64,000 nucleotides of DNA, taken from assembly GCF_900100275.1 (NCBI RefSeq), contig NZ_FNET01000009.1, forward strand, positions 124,001 to 188,000, read 5' to 3'. The stretch is from Lentzea albidocapillata subsp. violacea. Lineage in GTDB: Bacteria > Actinomycetota > Actinomycetes > Mycobacteriales > Pseudonocardiaceae. Of this stretch, positions 63,731 through 64,000 are shown in pieces. Position numbers and translations under genes: made by a program. The notes beneath the pieces were generated by a model. That model was not told the DNA's origin, did no database searches, and saw only the letters and a program-made list of their open reading frames with translations. How positions within the stretch are numbered: the first letter of the stretch is position 1; every line of letters starts with the position of its first letter.

Positions 63731-64000
63731 GTGACGAAGTCGATCATCTTCCCCGCTGGTGGCTGGGGACTCCACGCGCGTGGATGGCACCGCGCACTGA
63801 AGGCTCAGAACAAGTCCGACAACACGATCCGTATCTACATCTATGCGGTGCGTCAGCTCGGAGAGTGGGCCTGCTCGCAAGCCGAGCCGTTCGAGGCTGA
63901 CGAGACCACGCCGGACCACATCAACCAATTCATCGCTGCTCTGATCGAGAAGACGTCGGCGCCGAACGGGCACACCAACTACCGAGCCTTGCGGACGTTC
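63731..64000 (+). CDS. Tyrosine recombinase/integrase, N-terminal part (truncated by window edge)
   Basis: The frame from GTG 63731 stays open to the window end (90 codons). It has a TTGGAGGG site 8 nt upstream. Translation gives an N-terminal core-binding (SAM-like) domain: TIRIYIYAVRQLGEWAC, TTPDHINQFIAALIE and NYRALRTF, typical of phage and ICE integrases. The catalytic domain is outside the window. Codon use is less GC-biased than in housekeeping genes. The position about 100 nt from a tRNA 3' end implies tRNA-directed integration. Confidence 0.75.
   Translation, partial: MTKSIIFPAGGWGLHARGWHRALKAQNKSDNTIRIYIYAVRQLGEWACSQAEPFEADETTPDHINQFIAALIEKTSAPNGHTNYRALRTF

Noticed and set aside
63682-63900. 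72-codon plus-strand and 90-codon minus-strand frames at the right edge
   Set aside because: Both overlap the integrase frame at 63731, which has a ribosome site and a recognisable core-binding domain.

Overview
The window is high-GC actinobacterial chromosome. GTG/TTG starts, many 4-nt gene overlaps, start codons lying 6-7 nt after a TANNNT box (leaderless transcripts), Lsr2, MsiK-type ATPase, ClpC, CarD, WXG100-like proteins, and iron and zinc boxes all fit this. Gene order follows Mycobacterium tuberculosis Rv3610c to Rv3579c (ftsH-folEPBK-DUF3180-panCD-coaX-lysS-lsr2-clpC ... mhuD-mutY-canB ... radA-lpqE-carD-ispD-ispF-cysS-rlmB). The extra genes suggest a Pseudonocardiales member (Lentzea/Saccharothrix/Actinosynnema-like). 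That placement is inference, not a database result.

1-17.8 kb: the end of a secreted binding protein, then the housekeeping block: FtsH, a translationally coupled folate operon, two membrane proteins of unknown role, pantothenate/CoA genes, LysRS and Lsr2. This core is interrupted at 7.5-11.8 kb by a minus-strand cassette of a MidA/NDUFAF7-family methyltransferase, a DUF1203 protein, a small membrane protein and an orphan NuoD paralogue, followed by a PrsW-like protease. MidA-family enzymes methylate the NuoD-type subunit of complex I, so this cassette is the most suggestive unit here.

17.8-22.4 kb: a siderophore uptake regulon (two FecCD permeases, an ATPase, an FhuF-like reductase) with an iron box at each end. 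Between the convergent genes lies a 144-nt nested palindrome. 22.4-28.1 kb: ClpC, then a four-gene YbaB/WXG100-like operon of the type VII secretion substrate kind. 28.1-35.2 kb: a nuclease-like membrane protein, sirtuin, MhuD heme oxygenase, M1 peptidase, hydrolase, 2H phosphoesterase, MutY, carbonic anhydrase and an Rv3587c-like membrane protein.

35.2-47.5 kb: accessory transport: two LacI regulators, a carbohydrate ABC importer, an MsiK-like ATPase behind three palindromic operators, a zinc ABC importer with a Zur-like box, a diguanylate cyclase and an MFS exporter. 47.5-48.1 kb has no convincing gene. 48.1-57.2 kb carries rlmB-cysS-(HAD-TIR-DUF6191)-ispF-ispD-carD-lpqE-(DoxX)-radA, inverted in order and strand relative to M. 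tuberculosis and without the expected disA. 57.2-63.4 kb: trehalose synthesis (OtsA and an OtsB-GH15 fusion) and a ThrE-type exporter. The window ends with tRNA-Thr(UGU) and the first 90 codons of a tyrosine integrase, probably the edge of an integrated element.
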